Shown: piece after piece, positions 60,861 to 64,000 of the stretch
How positions within the stretch are numbered: the stretch's first letter is position 1
Layout: each line of letters opens with the position of its first letter
From: Vigna angularis
Lineage: Eukaryota; Streptophyta; Magnoliopsida; Fabales; Fabaceae
NCBI RefSeq assembly: GCF_016808095.1
Contig: NC_068979.1
Location: forward strand, 25,755,960 to 25,819,959
DNA: 64,000 nt
Direction: 5' to 3'
Notes under the pieces: generated by a model
What the model saw: the letters and a program-made list of their open reading frames with translations, nothing else
Told to the model about the DNA's origin: nothing
Databases searched by the model: none
Program-made: the position numbers and the translations under genes

Positions 60861-61930
60861 ATCTATTTATGCCTACCAAAGACATTGATGAATCGCTTAA
60901 CTTAGCCAAAACTGGCTACACACCACCAGAAGTAAAATGGTTATTGGGCCAATGGGTGAATAGGCCCATATCCTAACCCATTCAGGAAAGGACCCACGGT
61001 TTGTAAAATATTCCTATAAATATAATTTTAATATTCGAGTTTTGACTTTACTTTTTACTTTAATCACATTTTAACCAAATCTCTAACTCATGAAGAAAAA
61101 GTTGGAACACTTATTAGATGAGTGCTTACAGTAGACGACCTAATTAGAAGGTTGATTTGATGAGTAAAGAGTCAAAGTAATAAACGAACATCAGGTTGAT
61201 AAAATGCTGATTATAGAAGCAAAGGATAATTGAAGATATATTTGAAGAAAATATAGAAAGCTGATTGTATAAATGTTTATCAATATAATGAAGTAATTTT
61301 GAATTCCTCCCTGATTGATTACTCTAAATATTGTCATATGAATATTAACTAATCATGAGACAAGAAAAGGACTTTATAGATTGAAGACTGTGAAAGTATA
61401 TTCAGATGATTGAAGCGACAACGTCATAATGTTTGAAGTTCAATTTGTTGAACAATTGAAAATAAAAGAAAAACCGATAATGTAAAGGAAGTAATACACA
61501 ACGATCAAATGACATAGCGTAGCTATATATATCAAGACCTAGATGAAGAAAATACACAAAAAGAGAGAGAAAAACAAAAAGAATCGAAGTGTTGAAATCT
61601 GTCAAATCCATTTTTGAAAAGAAAAAAGAAAAAAGAAAGAAAAAAAATACTTTATGAGCTTATACTGTCATATACATTTTGTTAAAGAGTGAGATTGAAT
61701 GAAACCATTGTAAATCTTTCACTTTGAAAAGTGAATCCTGTGAGCGTTATTATAATTCTCATGCATAAGAAATCATTTAATTATTATAATTGTGAGTTTT
61801 TAATCTTTTTAGGAGATTGAAATAAGATACCCATAGAGGTTAAACTCATTGTAACATGAACATATTTATATTTGTGTTACTAGTGTACGACCCAAGGAAA
61901 TGTAGTGTTGGGAGTGATGATGTAACATGG
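60861..61930. other. Unassigned spacer left of the nested elements
   Basis: Mixed-composition sequence without coding signal. Part of 61700-61930 may belong to the Copia element whose RT fragment begins at about 61935, but no LTR could be defined. Confidence 0.4.
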
Positions 61931-62298
61931 TTTGTGTTTGTAAGATATAGAAGAGAACCAATCATACACTAGTACAAAAACGACGTATAACGTCATGTGT
62001 TCAACGTCTAACCATTGAATATCTAACATTAAAAATGACTGGTGACATTTTTGTAAATAAATACAATTATTAAACGTCGCTTAGAATTGTAATTCAACGT
62101 AAAAGGATATAAAACGTCAGATGTCCAAGCGTTATGTTACCAATAAGGAGTATTGGTAAATCTTGAAGAAATTTGTTTTGATGATGCTACAAGAAGTTTT
62201 TAGTTGAAGAAGATATTAGAATTAGTTAAAAGCAATTTGTAGAAATTAAATGTAGTAGGAAATTCTTGTAAACCTTGTAAACTTGCATTTTTAACTGC

Positions 62299-62442
62299 AA
62301 TAATCGATTATGATTAAGCAATAATCGATTATCACAAGTCATACTTGAATAATCGATTATCACTTCATATAATCGATTATCACATTTTTGAAAACCTGTA
62401 ACGGACTTGAATAATCGATTATCACTTACAATAATCGATTAT
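62299..62442. repeat. Six copies of the palindrome TAATCGATTA
   Basis: Copies lie near 62300, 62321, 62350, 62369, 62411 and 62431, mostly as ATAATCGATTATCAC. The spacing is irregular (about 19-42 bp). The position in the U3 part of the solo LTR suggests enhancer-like factor sites. Confidence 0.9.
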
Positions 62443-62592
62443 TCATGGAAGTTGGGAGCTGATCTTTGGCACTCAGTGTACTTGGCTATATATTTTGTTT
62501 TGGAGAAATTAGAATACAACGTTGTTGAACAGAAGCTCTTGCAGAATACTGTTTGTCAGAGGAAGTTCTCAGAAGCTATAGTTAAAGTTCCC

Positions 62593-62756
62593 TTGCTTGG
62601 TCTCGTGAACAGGAGAGGCTCGTGTGTCGTATATCGATAGTCGGAGCAAGCTCTCTTCGAGTTAGCAAGGTGCTCTGCCTGGTCTCGTGAATAGGAGAAG
62701 CTCGCGTTTCGTTTGTCGATAATCGGAGCGGTTCTCTTCGAGTTGGCAGAGTGTTC
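62593..62756. repeat. 82-bp tandem duplication inside the solo LTR
   Basis: Copies at 62593-62674 and 62675-62756 share GGTCTCGTGAA, AGGAGA, TCGGAGC and CTCTCTTCGAGTT in order and are about 80% identical. Confidence 0.8.
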
Positions 62757-64000
62757 TTCTTCCGGTTCGTTCGTCGAAGGAAGGTTTATCTATTTGCTTT
62801 ACTCACTATTTGTTGTAATCTGTGAAACATCTTTTTAGTGGAATTGTTAATCACTTTTTATAGTGATTAACGACTGGACGTAGATTCTGTTGAATCGAAC
62901 CAGTATAAAAATTACTCGTGTGATTTTCTATTCCCTACACTCTTTATCTTTTACGCATATCAACTGTTTGATTAATTTTCTGAAAGAAAATTATTTTTAC
63001 TAAAAGGACCAAATTAAGTTTAATTGTGATCGAATACGCTTTCCGCTCTCTGAGTTTTAATTCCGCTGCGCTATACTCTTCGAAAAATACCCCCTCCGAT
63101 ACCATCACGTTAGACATAAAAAAGTTAGTGAATTCAATAAAAATTTGAGCTGGAGATTGAAAATTCATTTACTTTATCTTAGCACGCGAGACCCTCTTCT
63201 CTTCTCAGACTTTTCTCGAACGAAGTTTGACGACTATCACATGTAATTTTTCTTTCATTTGATACAAATGCATTTTATGTATGATTTTCGTTTGTTTTGA
63301 CCGATTATTTTCGTGCTTTTATTCTTCATAGGCGCATTATGCTTACTCTGTCACCGGTGACGACACTTTATTCCGAGAAAAGGTTAGTTTTCGTTTTTGT
63401 TTTGAAGAACTTATTTGTTGAACTTGTTTGTTGTTTTTTTGTTGAACTTGTTTGATTGAACTTGTTTATTGTTGTTTGGTTGAACTTGTTTGTTGTTGTT
63501 GTTTGATTGGACTTATTTGTTATTGGTTATTGTTCTTTGTTGTTGATACTACGTTCATAGTTCTTGCTTTATAAAATACCAAAAACTGAAATTTGTTGTT
63601 TTTTTTGCTTTTCAGGTCTTGCAGAGTTGTAAAAAGGGATCACAATTAATTAAAAAAATTGATTAACGTCGTATATTAACAAAAATTGACGTTAAGTTAA
63701 CGTCGTATATTGACGAAATTCGACGTTAATTTAACGTCGAATTTTTTAAATTCGGCGTCAATTTAACATCTCTTAATATGACGTCGTTCGCGAATTGGTC
63801 GTTCAAAGCCTAAAATATTCGACGTTGTACGTGATTTTTGTACTGGTGATAGCTCTAAACATTGTTTGATTAACCTCAGTTTATTTATCTAAATAGCAAA
63901 AGGTAGTCATAGGCGTGTTTGCCTCCTTTACCGTTTCCATTCCAAATTTCTTAAGTATCTCTCTGCAATACTTAGTTTGAGAGATGAAGATACCACCTTC

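Larger units (their letters stand above)
62135..63107 (+). repeat. Solo LTR (973 bp) nested in the CACTA element
   Basis: It begins TGTTACCAATAAGG, ends GATACCATCA, and is flanked by the perfect 5-bp duplication CGTTA (62130-62134 and 63108-63112). No internal region remains, so it is the product of recombination between two LTRs. The sequence near 62875-62910 (GGACGTAGATTCTGTTGAAT, then CGAACCAGTATAAAAATT) resembles the end of SIRE-type Copia LTRs of legumes. It holds six TAATCGATTA palindromes and an 82-bp tandem duplication. Confidence 0.88.
61977..63848 (+). mobile_element. Non-autonomous CACTA transposon with 3-bp target duplication
   Basis: The left end CACTAGTACAAAAACGACGT and the inverted right end CACCAGTACAAAAATCACGT form terminal inverted repeats. 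ATA is duplicated on both sides (61974-61976 and 63849-63851), the 3-bp duplication typical of CACTA elements. Both ends carry subterminal AACGTCG/CGACGTT motifs, at least ten in 63660-63830. No transposase is present. Without the solo LTR inside it the element would be about 0.9 kb. A TTGAACTTGTTTGTTG-type minisatellite lies at 63395-63530. The strand is arbitrary. Confidence 0.9.
61935..64000 (-). pseudogene. Copia reverse-transcriptase fragment split by a CACTA insertion; runs off the right edge
   Basis: Right of the CACTA element (63852-64000) the minus strand encodes GGIFISQTKYCRD, then after a small frameshift KFGMETVKEANTPMTTFC and YLDK. Left of it (about 61935-61976) the same region resumes with IGSLLYLT. 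These are neighbouring RT blocks of Copia pol, so one gene was cut by the CACTA insertion. A frameshift and a stop on the right side show that it was already decaying. Confidence 0.75.

Noticed and set aside
1..64000. tRNA, rRNA, CRISPR and riboswitch features
   Set aside because: No cloverleaf-type A/B box pairs, rRNA blocks or regular spacer-repeat arrays were found by eye. Primer-binding sites resembling tRNA ends belong to retroelements.

Overview
This is plant nuclear DNA: introns with GT..AG borders, AT-rich intergenic sequence, many Copia-type LTR retrotransposons, CACTA and Mutator-like transposons, and TRIM elements. The element families and the repeated palindrome TAATCGATTA point to a papilionoid legume, perhaps Phaseolus or Vigna. 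That placement is inference, because no marker gene fixes the species.

Layout. (1) 1-20.4 kb, minus strand: the first 12 exons of an Ste20/MST-type protein kinase, SIK1 (the plant Hippo kinase). It runs off the left edge and is swollen to more than 20 kb by transposable elements in its introns. One of these is a Copia element with an intact 1376-residue gag-pol frame and LTRs that are identical over a 131-bp core. The others are a 1.26-kb deletion-derived Copia with intact target-site duplication, several decayed Copia pieces and two TRIMs. (2) 20.4-25 kb: AT-rich spacer with an LTR-like stretch. (3) 25.0-25.9 kb, plus strand: a small two-exon gene whose membrane-anchor tail lies behind an in-frame TGA. 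(4) 25.9-45.6 kb: gene-poor sequence with tandem duplications, a TIR-bounded composite insertion (31.1-32.8 kb), a minisatellite rich in GTCGAG/GAGTCA (38.4-38.9 kb), a TRIM (40.4-40.8 kb), long AT microsatellites and an unexplained GC-shifted island (42.5-43.1 kb). (5) 45.6-47.5 kb, minus strand: a complete two-exon cytochrome P450 of the CYP78A family. (6) 47.7-58.8 kb: AT-rich spacer with the decayed 3' end of a CACTA transposon that keeps spliced pieces of a Ulp1/C48-type peptidase. (7) 58.8-60.1 kb: a Pack-MULE with 276-bp terminal inverted repeats and a perfect 9-bp target duplication, carrying two GRAS-gene fragments in convergent orientation. (8) 61.9-64 kb: a three-level nest. A Copia reverse-transcriptase fragment is split by a CACTA element (3-bp duplication ATA), which is itself split by a 973-bp solo LTR (5-bp duplication CGTTA).

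Only SIK1 and CYP78A look like conserved, functional host genes. Both families act in growth control in other plants, but nothing here shows that they are linked. The rest of the window is a well-preserved record of transposition: at least four elements keep their target duplications, so the order of insertion can be read directly. The strongest candidates for something new are the GRAS Pack-MULE, the triple nest, the Copia element with unequal LTR ends inside SIK1, and the small gene with a stop codon in front of its membrane anchor.
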